Shown: piece by piece, positions 13,101 to 26,528 of the stretch
How positions within the stretch are numbered: the first letter of the stretch is position 1
Layout: every line of letters starts with the position of its first letter
Origin: Monosporascus cannonballus
Taxonomy: Eukaryota > Ascomycota > Sordariomycetes > Xylariales
Assembly (NCBI GenBank): GCA_004154925.1
Contig: QJNS01000319.1
Location: forward strand, 1 to 64,000
Direction of reading: 5' to 3'
DNA length: 64,000 nt
Made by a program: the position numbers and the translations under genes
Notes under the pieces: generated by a model
Told to the model about the DNA's origin: nothing
What the model saw: only the letters and a program-made list of their open reading frames with translations
Database searches by the model: none

Positions 13101-16100
13101 GGAAAGGCTACCTTCCCGCTGGGACCGACGATTCCGTCCCGTTAGACCAAGTATGAATAAGACAGACGGCGGGTTCATCGTGTGGGTGCATCGCCTGTGA
13201 GAGCCTTCTGGATGAGGGGGGGAAGATTTCGGTGAGTGTAGCTAACCTGCCGTAGGGCTGAGGGGGGCGTTGTACCTCCTGGTCCAATGTGGGCGCCACG
13301 ACTAAAGGCCTCATCGGAGCCTTGCCTGCCTTTTCGGATGGCCGCAAACTGCTGTACCGGAAAACTGAAACGGGGAGATTAAGGAATGTACGAGCTTATA
13401 GCCTAGTAACAAAAAGATACAAGGAAGGTAGAAGGCGTCGTCTTGTGCCCGAGGCTGCTGACGACAGGAAGTGTGGTGGTGGCAGGCAACCAAGTCGTGC
13501 GGCGTAAGCGGCTTATCGATGCTGTAGGACCGGAAGTTATCATGGAGAAAGGTCCGTTGAGAAGGTGCTGGCTTACGTTTCCACGGAGAGTGTGATATCC
13601 GTTGATCTGCTTCATAATAATCATATTATGATGATACCTGATCGGTGGCTGAGTCGATCCTGCAGGGATGGCACCACTCAGCTGGCTTGCTCGCGGCCTC
13701 GTCAGAAGGATAACCTCCTTTTCTGCCTCAGATATCGGCTGGATAGATGGAATTAACTCGAACGGTAGAGCCACTGTAGCGCATATGTGGGTGCCGTCTG
13801 GGTCCAGGGGCTCGAAGCCGTTTTGAAGACGTGGTTGGGCGGCGTAGTCGTGATCCAACAGCCTCTCTTGCTCCTGCTCAAGCAAGTCCCGGGATGCAGA
13901 TTCTACCGAGTCTCAATCCACCCCATATCAGTACGTGACTTCAAGGACTAGAGGCAATAAATTAGTATGGAACTTGGCTCCGATGCCCAACGGCGGAAGG
14001 GTGTGCGGCGTGCCCTTTTTAAACGTGCCATTTTTTAAAGCGTGCGCTGTTTAGACCGTGTCTCCATTGCGTGCGCTGCCACCACACTCAATAGCGAAAA
14101 GACGGGTCAGAGCTAATGAATCTTGGAGTGATTGAATATGGGCCATGTGAAACGATTCTTTGGCCCAAGTTCTGTAGTTCAAGTGTCCTAGGGGCCTGGG
14201 CCCGTGTTTATGCTTCAGGATTCGAGTGACGTGAACATAGGGGCGGGGAAGCGAGGGAGAAATGAAGGAAGAAGGATGAAGTTGATCGCAAGACAGTAGC
14301 TTCCGTGCGGGCGTAGTGTCGCTTAAATATATGGCAGAACTTCCGGTATAAGAATTGGTTGGGCAGGAATTGTGTTGATACCAAGGCACAGTCCAGAAAC
14401 ATCCGAGGTCGGGTAACTACCTCGTCTCCCATGTGAGTCACAAACTCAATGCCGCCTATTAATGGAGTCGCGAATTGATTAGTTCGTGATCCTTGCCTCC
14501 AAATTAACCGTATTACGCGTATTGTGTGCGAAAATAGACACACGATGGTTTGAATGAGCTGGAGATATACTTCTCCTTTTTCGTATATATGCTCCAGCTT
14601 TGCCACTTAATACTTTGCAGGGGGCCGACCCCACACAAGTTGATTATGGATGAAAATGATCAAGGTGTAATGACTGCTCTGCAGATATAGCGGAGTAGTA
14701 ATCCGTTTTGTCAAGTTATAGCATAATTAGTGACTCGGAGGTGACCTAATAACCCCCCTTAATGGGGTGGACATTAAGTTGGAGCAAACCACAACCTTCG
14801 GTTTTATAGCCTTGTAAAGCTCGGTTTGACGCGTATAATTTTCTCCTGAAGCTACTAACTTCAATATTCAAAGTGCCTTTCGATTTCTGAAGGTCCAATC
14901 CCAGGTTGTGGTTGATGAATGAGGGATTGTGAGCCACATGGGCGCATCGGAGCCAATGTTATAGTACGAATTATAGGGGAATTATAGGCGTGGAAATGTT
15001 AGACATTAATTACCTCTCAAACCGTGTGAGTGAGCGAATATACTAGAACTTTTGTAAGCGAAGACTCGATTTATATCATCGGTGGTCCAATAAGGGGCAG
15101 TAACAAGGAACCCGAAGAGGCGGATGTATTTCACTCCCCGATGTTTGGCAACACGGTCCGGGATGTGGATATGTATTAAATCTCGCGGCAACGGCGTCAC
15201 CCTGGGCCAGTCCCGGTTCCACTGCCTAGTGTGCTCTGGTCCCTGGTCGTCGCCGTGTTCCATGTGCGGCTCTGCGGTGATCGCCGAGCGGAGTGTTCCT
15301 CCTGGCGAGTATGAGGGCCCACAAAAACTGCTACCGTCAGCGCTACGAATGCACCGCGGAATAGGGGCATTAGTGGTCTTTGGGGGCCAGTACTTGGCGG
15401 TTTACATGTGAGGGAGGGTACCTACAGGAGGTAATGGCATGCATCGGGGCTGTTGGTTACTTGCAGCTAACGGACAAACCTAAATACGTTCGCTATTGGC
15501 CAGTTGGGCACCAGATCGAGAATCCCCAGCGCAGCGCATCCTGCAACCTACATATTAATTGGACTTGATCACTACGTTGGCTATGAGCTGAGTGTTTAGG
15601 ATATGGAATCGGTATCCTTGAATTCGCCAGAACCCAGATCTGTTGTGCCGATGCACATAACATTGTGCGCAAATTGATTCGGGCGGGATGTTTCCGTGAT
15701 CGATCAGTATACTCATTCGAAGAGCCTCAATAACTGTTACTTCCGACATCTCGTCTGTTCAGATACGTCATAGTTCGCTATGTGGTAGGATGGCGTCCTG
15801 CGGCCAGGCTATCTCGGCGACCACTCTACATTTCAGCGCACATTGGGAATGCAAGCCGCCATGCAAACGCGGTCGAGCTTCCTCTTCCATCGCGTGCTGC
15901 ACATGCAGATTACTCCTTCCTAAATAGATAACCCTCGATAACCACGTCTCGATTTCAAAATGGGGTGTCATCGGGATGGTTTAGTTTAGTAATAGGGTTT
16001 AAGGGTAACGGTTAGAGAACCTAGACATCGGCAGATCTGTCAGAGAACGGTAGAGTTGAGGCTCGAGGTCTCCCAGCTCGGAGGTGTAGAGTTGGGGGTT

Positions 16101-19100
16101 CTAACGCCGTACCCTGCCGGTGACCAGATTATACGAGCGGTACACGGCTCGTCACTCCTGCACCGCTGCGCGAGCCGGAATCTCTACGAGATGCCGACCA
16201 GAAAGAAGTCAAGCGCGCTCCGTTCAATATACCCCCTGCACTGTCCTCCACTCTTGAAGATCTGCGTAAGTCTAACCAGATCTTGTCAATACACACCTTT
16301 AGTTATAGCAGAGTAAAGCCTCGGAAAGGGTTGTCTAGTAGCTGCTGATGTATTTCCGAATGTTGGATTGCTTCTTGCGCCCAACGTGCGTCAGAGTCAC
16401 ATTCGCAAGCTTTATCGCTCCCTGTTTAAGGGGCTTGCTTCCACCACAGGCAGGCTACGCCATGGCGTTGGCTCGGCGTTATCATCATCCAATGGACATA
16501 ATTAAGCTACTGGAATATTGATAGTATCGACATTATTTGCATATCTATTCTCTTTGTATTTAGAGTTGTCCTAGATGTCGGGTGGTGTGTTGGCTTCAAA
16601 AGTATCACACGCGCTCTCTGCGGCGAGGCCCTTCGTTTACCTTGTCCAACCTACATGACCAGCCAACACAAGCACTGTACCGCACTGTCTAAGGTACATA
16701 GCGCAAGGACCTGCGGTTCGTTGTTCCAAACTGTCGGTATCTCCCTTAGCAAGGGGCGCGCCCCATGGGCTCAGCGGCTGGATGAACTACACCGCTCCTC
16801 CCTCCTTCGGCTTCTGAGTGGTAGACCAAGAGCCCACAAGGCATGCAAGGCAAACGGCGGCCCTGACCCCGCGGCTGAATCGAACGTCTACGGGCGTCTA
16901 TCATGATCTAAAGGGACGGCTGACATCCTCGTGTGGCCAGTTGGACACGGGTCCCTGCGTGCTTGTGGCTGAGGTACAACAGCTGGTCTAGGTGTATAAC
17001 GTCACAAGTCACTCGTCACCGACGTGTACCATACAGCGGCGCGCTTAGTTGGTCGGTGTTCATGTTCCCAGTTGGGCGTAGCGCCGGCGGCAGCTGGTCG
17101 GCTAACATCGAACATCACGAGGCGTCTCTTCACAGCTATAACATGTCTTGGCTGACAAAGGAGTCGGCTAACTAGTCGGCTCCTAAGCGGCAGGCGACCA
17201 TAAGAATTCGCATCATTACATTGCCTGCTTGTGGTGGTTAGATATGAGGCACTTAAGGCCCCCCAGCTTTACGAGCGATGCGCCTGGGCAGATAGGAAAC
17301 ACGGTTTGTTGGTAAGCGAGATATAGCTGCAGGACTGGTCCGTAGGGTGTCCCGGCTTAATCGGCGCTGAAGGTAGGACGCGTGCTGTGCTCAGGGGTTT
17401 ACGGTGGTGAGCCAACCCTCCAGACGAGGCTCCCAAGGCTCCCGTGAAAAGTTCTGCACCTGGGTTATCTGAATTGCAACTAGTATGCAGAAGAGTTATC
17501 CATATTACCCCTTACGTTTTAATGGGATGCCCAACCATTTACGGATTACATTCCCCCTTTAGAAATTAAAAATTAAGGGTGGCCATGCATACCTCCCATT
17601 ACGCCTCCTAGCCGCGCCGATACGGCCGATCTTTGTCTGACTATCGCTCGTCCTTCTGTAAGAACACCTCCGCCATTCTCCCTTTCAAGAGAGGGGCGGG
17701 ATCTGCCCGCGATTCTGGGAATCTCTTTGCATACACAATCGACTTTGGATACACTGCTTATAGGTATAAAGCGAGGGGAGGGACTACTGCCACTGATGAA
17801 TACATAGCGAACAACTGTGCTGGCTCAAACACTCTCTAGGTCAGCTAATCTGGGTGATCCCTCCGCGCTATTGTGCGAACCACGTTTCGAAACATCCGTG
17901 ATATCCTTCCGCCTTCTTTACCTATCGTCCTCCGATGGGGTTTGCCCGATGAAGCGCCAAACTCGGAACACAGCCGCCGATGAAAACTTTCTGCCTCCTA
18001 CATTCTTCGCGAATCTGGCGGCGGCTAGGATTTCAAGCTCGAAGCCTGCACCCTCGATGCCACTGCGATACACCACGCTAGATCGCAGCCCCGAAGACCA
18101 ACGAACACGAAGTCACACAGCAATGCGACATCTCGATGCATCCTAGACGAGCACACGGAGGAAACGAGACTAAGGGAACGCCAACTAGCACGATGAGCTT
18201 GCCGGTAGGCGCGCATGATCTGGTCACGGAGTAGGCTCATTGGGACTACAGCGCGGAGCTTAGACATAGCTGCCTGTCAGATCTCCTAGATGAGTTTCTT
18301 CGCCCCTACTGGACGCGGCATCAGACATGGAGAGAACATGGACAATCAGTCCGCTGGAGGATCTTTCCAAAAGGAGACGGAGCATTGAACCTAGACCCTC
18401 ACTCCTGCTTAGCGGGGGCCATCTCCCCTCTTAGCCGATGCCTATCATGCAGCAACATTGGAGTCGATTCTCAGGTTCCCTAGTGTCAGTCTATCGATCC
18501 ATGGTGAGCGACCGTCCCGACCCGCGAGATTGTACGTGCCAACGAGCACACCAGTTGAGCGTCGAAAGGGCGGCTAAAGAAGGGTCTCCCGGGCTTCAAA
18601 TTATGGGGGTGGCTTCGAGGCTAGCGCATACAGTCTCCGCACCGAGTTAGCCGGCTTCTTCCCAACCCCCCCTTTCTGGTCTCTGTGATATTGTGGCGGT
18701 GGTATGGCGCCTAGCGCATGGCTCGAGACCTGCGACGACTGGGGAGAACCATGTGGATGTACGCTCAGTTTCGGCAGGAGCCCTAAACAACACAGGGGGT
18801 TCTCTGCCCTGTGAACCGCAAAGAAGTCGGATTGCGCCGGAAAAGGGGTAATACAAGGGAGCTCTAGCTACAATATGGAGTGATGATTGGTAGTGGACTG
18901 ATGAATGGTCGCGTTCTCTACATTAAGGAGATGTCTCCGGGCCTGTGAAGCTACCCCCCAGGCTAGATGTTCCATTACTTCGGCGGATATTCCGGACCAT
19001 ACCGCGACACCACAATAATTTAATGCTAGTTGATAGTCACCTTCTCTTTATATGCTCTGTGTACGATACTAAGTGGTAACTGAAAAGAAGTATGTCGCTG

Positions 19101-22100
19101 CTTTTGTGTAAAAATGGGAATCTGGTAAGATGTCGATTGTTACGCTTCCATAATACAGCAGTAAGTAGGCCACGAGACGAGGCGTCTTAGCGAGCCAGTC
19201 GTGTCTTAGCTTATGGTAACATGCTACTGGCAAGTTTGCGTTCCAGGCCCCTTCTCTGCTAGGTAGACAGACTGGTAACGCTCCCGACGTTATCAAAAGG
19301 TGATATTTGGCAACCCCGTTACCCCTTACCAAAGGTTTGGGATGCTCATCCATCGTCTACCAAAACTCGAGCGGTTAACCGCGGCGCCCTTATTAGCCTA
19401 GAATGCAGTCGCCGCACAATATGTTATCCATTACCGTGGGCCTCGACAACTTGCCAACAAATTGCTCGTTGTAGGCCAAGTGGGGGATCACGATAGGTTC
19501 CCGGGTACGTATTCCGCTCGGAATACATGCTGTAGGAGGCACGATTGGAAATCTTCCTTGCATGGAAAGGATACATCATGTGAGGAGTGCTAGGAATCAG
19601 ACGGGTTAGCTGCTGTGTCCGTCGAGAATTGACCTTTGCCTGAAGCATACACAGGCCTACACCTCCTGGATCCATCCCGCGAACAATCCGTCACTTCTGG
19701 GGTCGTATATCACGGCAATGTCTCAGAATCCCGGTTAATGAGAAGCGGGAGCATCGCGCGAGCGCAGCAGTAACCACGAGGAATATAAACCCACAGCCGC
19801 TGTCCAACAGCCGTCCCCGAGGAGGGGTTATTGCGACGTTGTTGACGTCGAGAGCGACCGCCGCGCTTCATCCAATCAGGGCCAATTTCGTTGGTTCCTG
19901 CGATGTAGCCGATGCAACCGGGTCATCGTAGTGATTGATGTACTGGTGTGACATCAAGTATGCTGCGTTGCAATCCGCCTAATATGGTAGCCGGTCGCCC
20001 ACTCGGCTCGAGACGGGAGTTCATAACCAGGGGAAAGACTGAGCCTGCCACAAAATGCCACAAAAGGGAATCGTCCAGTTGCAGACGACGTGTTGTACCG
20101 CAACGGTAAGGATCGCCATCTTCCCCGCTGGCCGGTGTAGGCGATGCGGGAGCACCGGGAGGGAACTGTTCGACTGATCAACGGGTTTGAACGGTTTAAG
20201 ATCGCTAGGTGTTCGAATCATAATCCCATGGCGGCCGTAGCTTTCTTATTAGCCGCCTTACCCGATCTGTAACTACTGGTAAAGCAATGGGAGAGAATCC
20301 CGAACCGGTGAAAGCCATCGGCGCGCCCCGCTATGTTTGCTTGTCTAGCGAAAGCCACAACCCGCCCGCGTGGCTATTAGTTTCCTTCTCGATAGTCTAC
20401 CCTGACGCCGTGGGCTATTGCGATGAGAGAAAAAGCCGCCCAGGTAGGGTTCCTGCTGGTTTAGACCATGCCAAGATGTTGACGCGGGAGCCAAGCATGG
20501 CCATCTTTTCGATAGTTTCTGCACAACATACGCTATATGCGAGATAGAATGGAGAGGCAGTCTCAGATAAAGAAAATCCTACCTATTCGACACCATTAAG
20601 CAGACGACTACGCTTTATCCCGCATACAGCCAGTAGCCTTTGTCGTACATGAATCGGTCGCTTCGTTCTAGATGACACGTCAGTAACCGTGGCAGACGAA
20701 AGTTGGCAGTTATTCGATTTCAAGCTGTTAACTTTCGGTTGAGGCCAACTGAGAGATAATGGATAGACGTTCTTCAACTTGACTCATGCCAGCCGCCCAT
20801 ATTGGCCGCATATGCTGGATCTGATTCCACAATAAATGGTTCATACCAGAAGCGCTCATCGATTGGCATTTTGTGTCTGCACCCTGCAAGCCACAGACAA
20901 GGGCCTGCTCTGTAAATCAATTGATCTGGAGACGGCGTTGAGGGCATCAAATGCTGAGCGCACTTATGCAAAAAGCCCGGATAGGAAGCACTTTTGAGCC
21001 CGGACGTGGGGAGCACATACCTCCTTGAAGGAATTATGTTCACTTAATTCAGACTCTAGACGGATAATTATGCCATGGCGGCTAATGCGCTTCTCAGCGA
21101 GGGAGGCGCTGTTTCGTGAAGCACCCGACGCACCCTGCTCACAGCAGCTTCAATCCGTTGTGAATGCTCATCTGCAGTAAAAACTGCCCATGATATTACC
21201 ATAACGTAAGAAATGGTGCGCAATGGTGTCAATAGAGACATTATTAGAGTGATGGAAGCCTTGCCTGAAACTGTTGACCGCAGGGGGTCTCCTCATTCCA
21301 GTGTGAGCTTGGTCCCCCTTGATCGCGTCAAAGGTAGCCCCAGTGATATAGCACATGCGGTTTGTGATAAGTATATTGGACTAGACACGAGTGCGGAGCA
21401 TCGGTCGAACTACTGGGTCGAGACGTAGTGTTTCTCGTGGCTGCATCATTTACATAAACGCCGGAAGTAGGTCAGTGTCTTGTATATATAAGCTGATCGA
21501 TCCAAAAGCGTTCCGATGGACGCTAGGGTCCGGAATAGTGGTGAAGCAAGTTTGATCTTGATTTGGGGGCCAGCGCTTAGGAGGTTCACCCCTCTGTCAG
21601 AGAAGAAGGGGTATGGCCACGACCCCCCTGATCACGGACCGCTTGTATCCAAAGTTGTATCTTCAGGTGCTTGAGAAATGAGAATTAACCGGTTCTTCTA
21701 AACTTTACCCGGTCGAAGAAAAGTATAAAACCAATGCTCAGATATTGTACGAAAAATGATTTGAGAAGGCGTCCCCGGTTTTGGTCCCGGGTACAGTTAC
21801 CGGGAGCATCTTGTTGTCCGTACCCAAACGTTGAGCCACATTTTTCTGCACCAGAACTATCCCAGAATGCCAGCTGGCACTCCGTCTGGCAGTGGTTAGC
21901 TGACATGCGTAGGAGCAAAGAGGGTTTTGGGTGGCTCTAGCTGGGGGGTTTGAGTGAAGGCAACATCGTAGAAGGGATCTCTCTCTTACCTAGCGATTCT
22001 GCTGTGAGCTAGCTACATCCTAGGTAGACCAAGGTACGAATGTATCCGGGCTAAATAGCCATGGACCGGCTGAGCGGTTTAAATATTCCGTGTCCGCAGA

Positions 22101-22211
22101 AGACTCCTTTATGTCGCCCTCGCAACTGATATCGAAGAGTGGTCGGACACGTTGGTCTTTCAATACTCGCCCCTGAGACACCAAACGAAAAGTCCTTGTC
22201 CCTGAACCCAA
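10136..22211. other. Gene-free stretch of about half GC
   Basis: The first 200 bases look like the 3' untranslated region and terminator of the preceding gene. Beyond that I find no gene, RNA or transposon. The longest open frame (13,403-13,885, minus, 160 codons) has no recognisable motif and is within chance for 12 kb on two strands. Minor features are an A14 run near 12,032, a 9-bp unit repeated about three times near 12,890 and an 11-bp tandem pair near 12,973. Unlike the 27-62 kb block there is no RIP bias. Confidence 0.5.
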
Positions 22212-22945
22212 TTGTGGGAGGATATACGCCATCATGTGAGTCGTGGCCTAATCTTCCTTCGTCTCTTTCCTTCGTGTAACGCCTGTCTTCTCTCCCTAGC
22301 GGGTCCTTGGAAGGCTCAGACATACCAAACCCCCCCATCACCTGCATACTCCTTAACCCAGAGAATGTCAGACTCTGATAAGATACTCACTATCAAGTCT
22401 TTCCACTTTCAAGCCAGCATGTCTGATTGGCGCAAAGAGGACTTGGGGCAGTCTCACAAGCCCTGGAAGCTTAGTAGTTACTGATCTTCCAGTGAGGGGA
22501 TCGGTAACCAGGAGTACTTCCTGCGTGGCCTCCAAGAGGCTACCCGCCCATCAGGCACAAGTTTCTTTACTTTTTTCTCCATGACCATTATGTGTGACGT
22601 TGAAGTCACCGACTCCGACTGAAAGAAAAGCCGTTATCGGAACTGACTCCGGCGAACCATACGGGAGTTGAAAATAGCATCGAACTTGCGATTGCCTGCC
22701 CCTTAGACATTGATAATCCACAGAGCCATCGACACCGCCTCGTCCTAAGCCTCTCCGCAGCCACAGCCCAGCCAGATAATCCTGCATCGTCCACTGGAAG
22801 TCGTGATCGGGCGTCTAGACACCTAGTCGGGGCACATCGAGGAGCGAAGACCAACAGCAACGCCATTTCCCCTCGTCCCGTCCCCTCCGTGATATCCCTT
22901 CGGCCGGGCTATCCGAATCATGTCGTTCGAGCGGTGAGACCTTAA
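22212..22945 (+). other. Possible relic or unrecognised gene fragment
   Basis: The texture becomes less random here. A frame from 22,212 is interrupted by a segment that looks like an intron: GTGAGT at about 22,235, TAAC near 22,279 and a pyrimidine-rich CCCTAG at about 22,299. A second plus frame from about 22,604 to 22,945 stays open for about 113 codons, but has no ATG at its start. I could not join the two into one convincing protein and recognise no domain. It may be a decayed gene, the exons of a gene I failed to model, or chance. Confidence 0.2.
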
Positions 22946-23255
22946 TATCAGATCCCTGCCCGACAGTTGCCTTACCCAGCGTCGCTAGAGTCGTGCTTCG
23001 ATTTGGTCCGCGGAAATCACAAGGCAACAGCTAATAGACGTGTGAGTTGTTTGGTTGGACGATGGCTTGTTCAATTCCTGGCTTTAAATACCATGAATAT
23101 GTGGATCATAAAATTTTGCACCCAGGTTTAGGTGTCGGCTTTCATCATTAAAAAGGTGAGCCTAGCCCCCTTTCCCCTAGGCGGTCAAAGTTTACTTCCA
23201 CCTTCAACTGACCACCGTAGCGAAGTCAGCTCATCACCTCGACTCGGCAATAAAG

Positions 23256-24448
23256 ATGCCAGACAAACGCAAAAAATACGGGTCGAAGTCGTCCCGTCGC
23301 AAGCCTCCGCGGGGCTCTTCCTCAACAGGCTCCCAGCAGCCGGATCATGCGCGCCGACACGAACCACCGCAACCCCCGACAATCGATGGGCGCGGTTCAG
23401 AGTCGGAAATAGACAGCGAAATAAATTACTACCGCAGTACCACTTCGCGCATCTCCTCGTCTGGCGGCCATGATGGAAACTTCGCAGCCCACCGAGATTC
23501 CATCATGGGGTCGGCTTCAATAGAGTACAGCATGACACCGTACCCTGATGGTTATAATAAGAACAGTACCGGGGCTATTTCTTATATGGGCACGGACCTA
23601 AGTGACAGCACCCTTCACCCTTCTTCATCACATCAACGGGTCGACGGCCTGTTGCCGTATGAGACGTCGTCCAGGAATAGTGATTCCAGGGCTTGGGGCA
23701 GCTCTGCAACCGATGAGGCGGTTATATACGCGGATCCGTCTGTCACAGTAGGCCGCGATGCTGGCCCGACTGGTCCACCGCAAAGGACCAGCGCTTCGAC
23801 AGTTGATGACCAGTATGCATGGTCAGGGGCACAAGATCGCGCGAACGGCAACAACAGCGAGGCGGGTTTATATATTGCTGACAACCCCGGTTATTCAGTC
23901 TCCACAGACGTTCGCTACTCTTCCCGGGGATTATACGTCCGGAACGAGGATCCTGTGCTGACGGACGCTGTTGCAGGCGTGGATATCATCCAGCCCGCAC
24001 ACACAACGGCCGTCCATTCGCCGCCCTCCTCGATCGACGCCAACATGGGATCAGCCCAAGTAAGCCCAGTAGCACAACAACAAGCGCAGTTTGAGAGCCT
24101 CCAGAGAGGGCCCGACAGAGACAGGCGTGTTGAAGTAGCGGCCATCGTGGACGATACGTCTCATTGGACCATCGCCAGTGGTGAAGGTCCGTGGAATCCA
24201 CATGATGCGGCCTGGCGGCATCATTCACTACGAGCAGTCGCGCCGAATGTGAAACACTGCTAGACTATCAGCCCCGAACGACTACCGTTCATATCGATGC
24301 CGTCATTCCTGTCTCCGACGGCATCACTTCACGTTCAGGAGTCGTACCAAAGCTTGGAGACCTTTGCAGAGAAATGGTGCGAGATTTTAGTGCGGTCGAT
24401 TTTCTTTGGCGTCTCAAGCACTTCCTTGACGGTTTTCGATGTAGTTGA
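23256..24448 (+). CDS. Hypothetical Ser-rich, probably disordered protein
   Basis: I do not recognise this gene. A single open exon runs from the ATG at 23,256. Read unspliced it ends at 24,263 (335 aa). A 77-bp intron at 24,187-24,263 (donor GTCCGT, the same donor used by intron 3 of the Est1-type gene; acceptor GCTAG) joins it to an open frame ending at 24,448, giving 371 aa. I prefer this because the added 61 residues look protein-like (for example LCREMVRDFSAVDFLWRLKHF) and are followed by sequence resembling a 3' UTR. The N-terminus is very basic (KRKKYGSKSSRRKPPRG), like a nuclear localisation or nucleic-acid contact segment. Residues 20-300 are rich in Ser, Thr, Gly, Asp and Pro with no membrane segment or signal peptide, so mostly disordered. 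The helical C-terminus is the only candidate folded part. The next gene is convergent, on the minus strand. Confidence 0.55.
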
Positions 24449-25530
24449 CAGTGGCTGATACGTAGGTTTGCTGGGACCCCGGTGATCAGCTGGTATCAAG
24501 GGGTGTTGTTCTTGGGTTTGTTCTGGGATAAAGATTGCTTTAAAGATAGGGAGGATGAGGTTACGGACTCACCGAAGACCAGTGCAGCGAAGGGAACCGG
24601 CTTTACAGTACAATAAGAACACATCAGCATTCTTATGGGTTCGATAGTTGAATTTCCCCTATCCCGTACTAGTTTTATGGGGGGGTATTATTTGAAATCT
24701 CTTACGTTCTCGGATATTCCATGCCTTATGGGGATAACCTTCGCAAAGCACATAAGCTGATATAAGACTTGGTATTCAAGACACCGAATAAAAAACCCCG
24801 GGATTCGCGGCTCATTGCCACATGAAAATTCAGCACCTTCGTGTTTGTCCAATAATTCCACCGACCCTGCGATATCGGCACCGAAACTAGTGGATGGGAT
24901 TTTCTTTCTCCATCGTTTTCGTAATCCTGGGCTTTTGGGGCAAAGAAAAGCTCAGTCTGGGGTCTATTCGCAGCTCAATAACGAATGACTGCCATCCAAT
25001 ATAATTCACTTCACTAGGGGCCGTGCATACGGGGCTGCAGCCACGCGCCTCTTGGTGGGCTACGTCGAGCGAATGTAACCACCAGAGGTCTCACGGGGAC
25101 TCCGAGCTGCCCCTGGCATATACGAGAAACCAATGCCTCGCGACACATTTCGCAAGAAGTCGCTCCTTTTCCGGCGTTACACCCAAGCGCCGAAACTGAG
25201 GCACACAGGACCGGTTGGACAGATGGTTGGTTGAAATAAGGTTCTTATCATGAAATCCAATGACGTCGGCGGATACCAAAAACGAACATCGAAATTCCTT
25301 CTTGAGGGGAAGATCCGCGAAACACGGGAGCGGCCAGGGATATCTATCCCTGGCACCGCATGAAACCCAGGGGGTAGGTCTGTGCGGATCTATGTATAGG
25401 GGCCCATGCAGAGAAGCCCTGGACATACGAGATTAACTATTGAGTTCTCCCTGACTCGGAGGGCCAAGAATACCGGACGCGCAAAGCAGGCAGAGCCCGA
25501 ACGCATATAAGTACCATTCTGCTCCTCTAT
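24449..25530. other. Intergenic region between convergent genes
   Basis: This separates the 3' ends of the plus-strand hypothetical gene and the minus-strand NmrA-like gene. The first few hundred bases resemble a fungal 3' UTR. I see no gene, RNA or repeat in the remainder; the 111-codon minus frame at 25,091-25,426 has no recognisable motif. Confidence 0.5.
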
Positions 25531-26528
25531 CTAAGCCGACTTCTTCATCCAGTCACTCTGATCCAACCACGCGGACAAAGAAAGCAAGCCAGGATGCTCA
25601 GCCTTTAAGGCCTTGATCTCCGCGCCGTAACAGTCCGTGTAGAACCAGCGAAACATGTTTCCGAACTCAGCCGAGTACCACAACAGGAGTCGCGCCAGAA
25701 AGCGAAACGTCTCCGGCATTTCGTGTCCAACTTTACTCTTGAATACGGCATTGGCTTGAGAGAGGGTAAGCTCGTCGCCGGCCAGCGAAATGGCACGGCC
25801 AGCGAAGTCGCCGGGCCTCATGAACGCCTGCGCCGCAAACCATCCGATGTCGCGAATCGAGATCAGCTGAAGCGGCTTCTCCTTGACGGCCACTCTCCAC
25901 GCCGTCGCCGTCACCTTAGTCCCGAAATCCGGAGTGAAGTTCTCCATGAGTGCAGTGGGACGGAGGATCGTCCATTGCATATCCGTGGTTCTGGCGGAGT
26001 CGACCAGGTGATGCTCAACGTTGTGCTTGCTGATGAAATGGGGGACGACGGTCGGGTTGTCGAACGACCTTTCACCACCCCGGTCGACTGAGCTGTAGAC
26101 GAAGAACTTGACCTTATTAGAAAGAGCCGCATCGACCAAGGCCTTTCCTTGAACTTCCTCGAGTTCCGACGAGGCGCCTTTCCCAATTGCAGTCTAGCAC
26201 TTGTTAGTAACCGAGCATTCGATATCGCAGAAAGAGTGTATAATTACCTGTACGCTGAATACGCCCCACACTTTAGCATCATCACCCCTCCTAGGGCTGC
26301 TTTGGCATTGCTGAATATGCCGGGGACGTCCCTGAAATCCCCTTGGATCACCTTGACGCCCTTAGCTTCAAGCTTTTTCGCAGCTCCGGACCCAGGGTTC
26401 CGGGTTACTGCAAGCAGCCTATGTTGACCGAGAGCGCCCGCATTGAGGAGGGCATCGATGGTTGCACCACCTTGTTTACCGGTTGCGCCGGTTACGAGGA
26501 TCGCTTTCTTCGGGCTGTTGGTGGCCAT
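25531..26528 (-). CDS. NmrA-like NAD(P)-binding Rossmann protein, one frameshift
   Basis: Atypical short-chain dehydrogenase of the NmrA family; members bind NAD(P) and act as redox-sensing regulators or as reductases. Exon 1 is 26,528-26,248 and exon 2 is 26,193-25,531, separated by a 54-bp intron (donor GTAATT, CTAAC branch site, acceptor GCTAG). The start is the ATG giving MATNSPKK, directly before the beta-strand and the dinucleotide motif GATGKQG (residues 14-20). Exon 2 carries the conserved FFVYSSVDRGG and LRPTALMENF segments. Exon 1 does not stay in frame. After ALGG (residues 78-81), at a run of four Gs (plus coordinates 26,285-26,288), the frame shifts. One extra G would restore the family-typical KVWGVFSVQ and give about 314 aa, the usual length. 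Either the gene carries a recent 1-bp deletion or the base call is wrong. The remainder shows no decay or RIP bias, which favours a very recent event or an error. The substrate cannot be predicted. Confidence 0.85.

Noticed and set aside
13403..13885. Minus-strand open frame of 160 codons
   Set aside because: Same reasoning; overlaps equally long stretches on the other strand and shows no domain.
15985..16010. TAGGGTTTAAGGG-like stretch resembling telomeric repeat
   Set aside because: A single imperfect unit, no tandem array.
20205..20225. GTTCGAATC, a tRNA B-box-like match
   Set aside because: No A-box at the right distance and no foldable cloverleaf around it.
25605..26186. Open frames in other phases and on the plus strand over the NmrA-like gene
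   Set aside because: Overlapping shadows of the recognisable exons.
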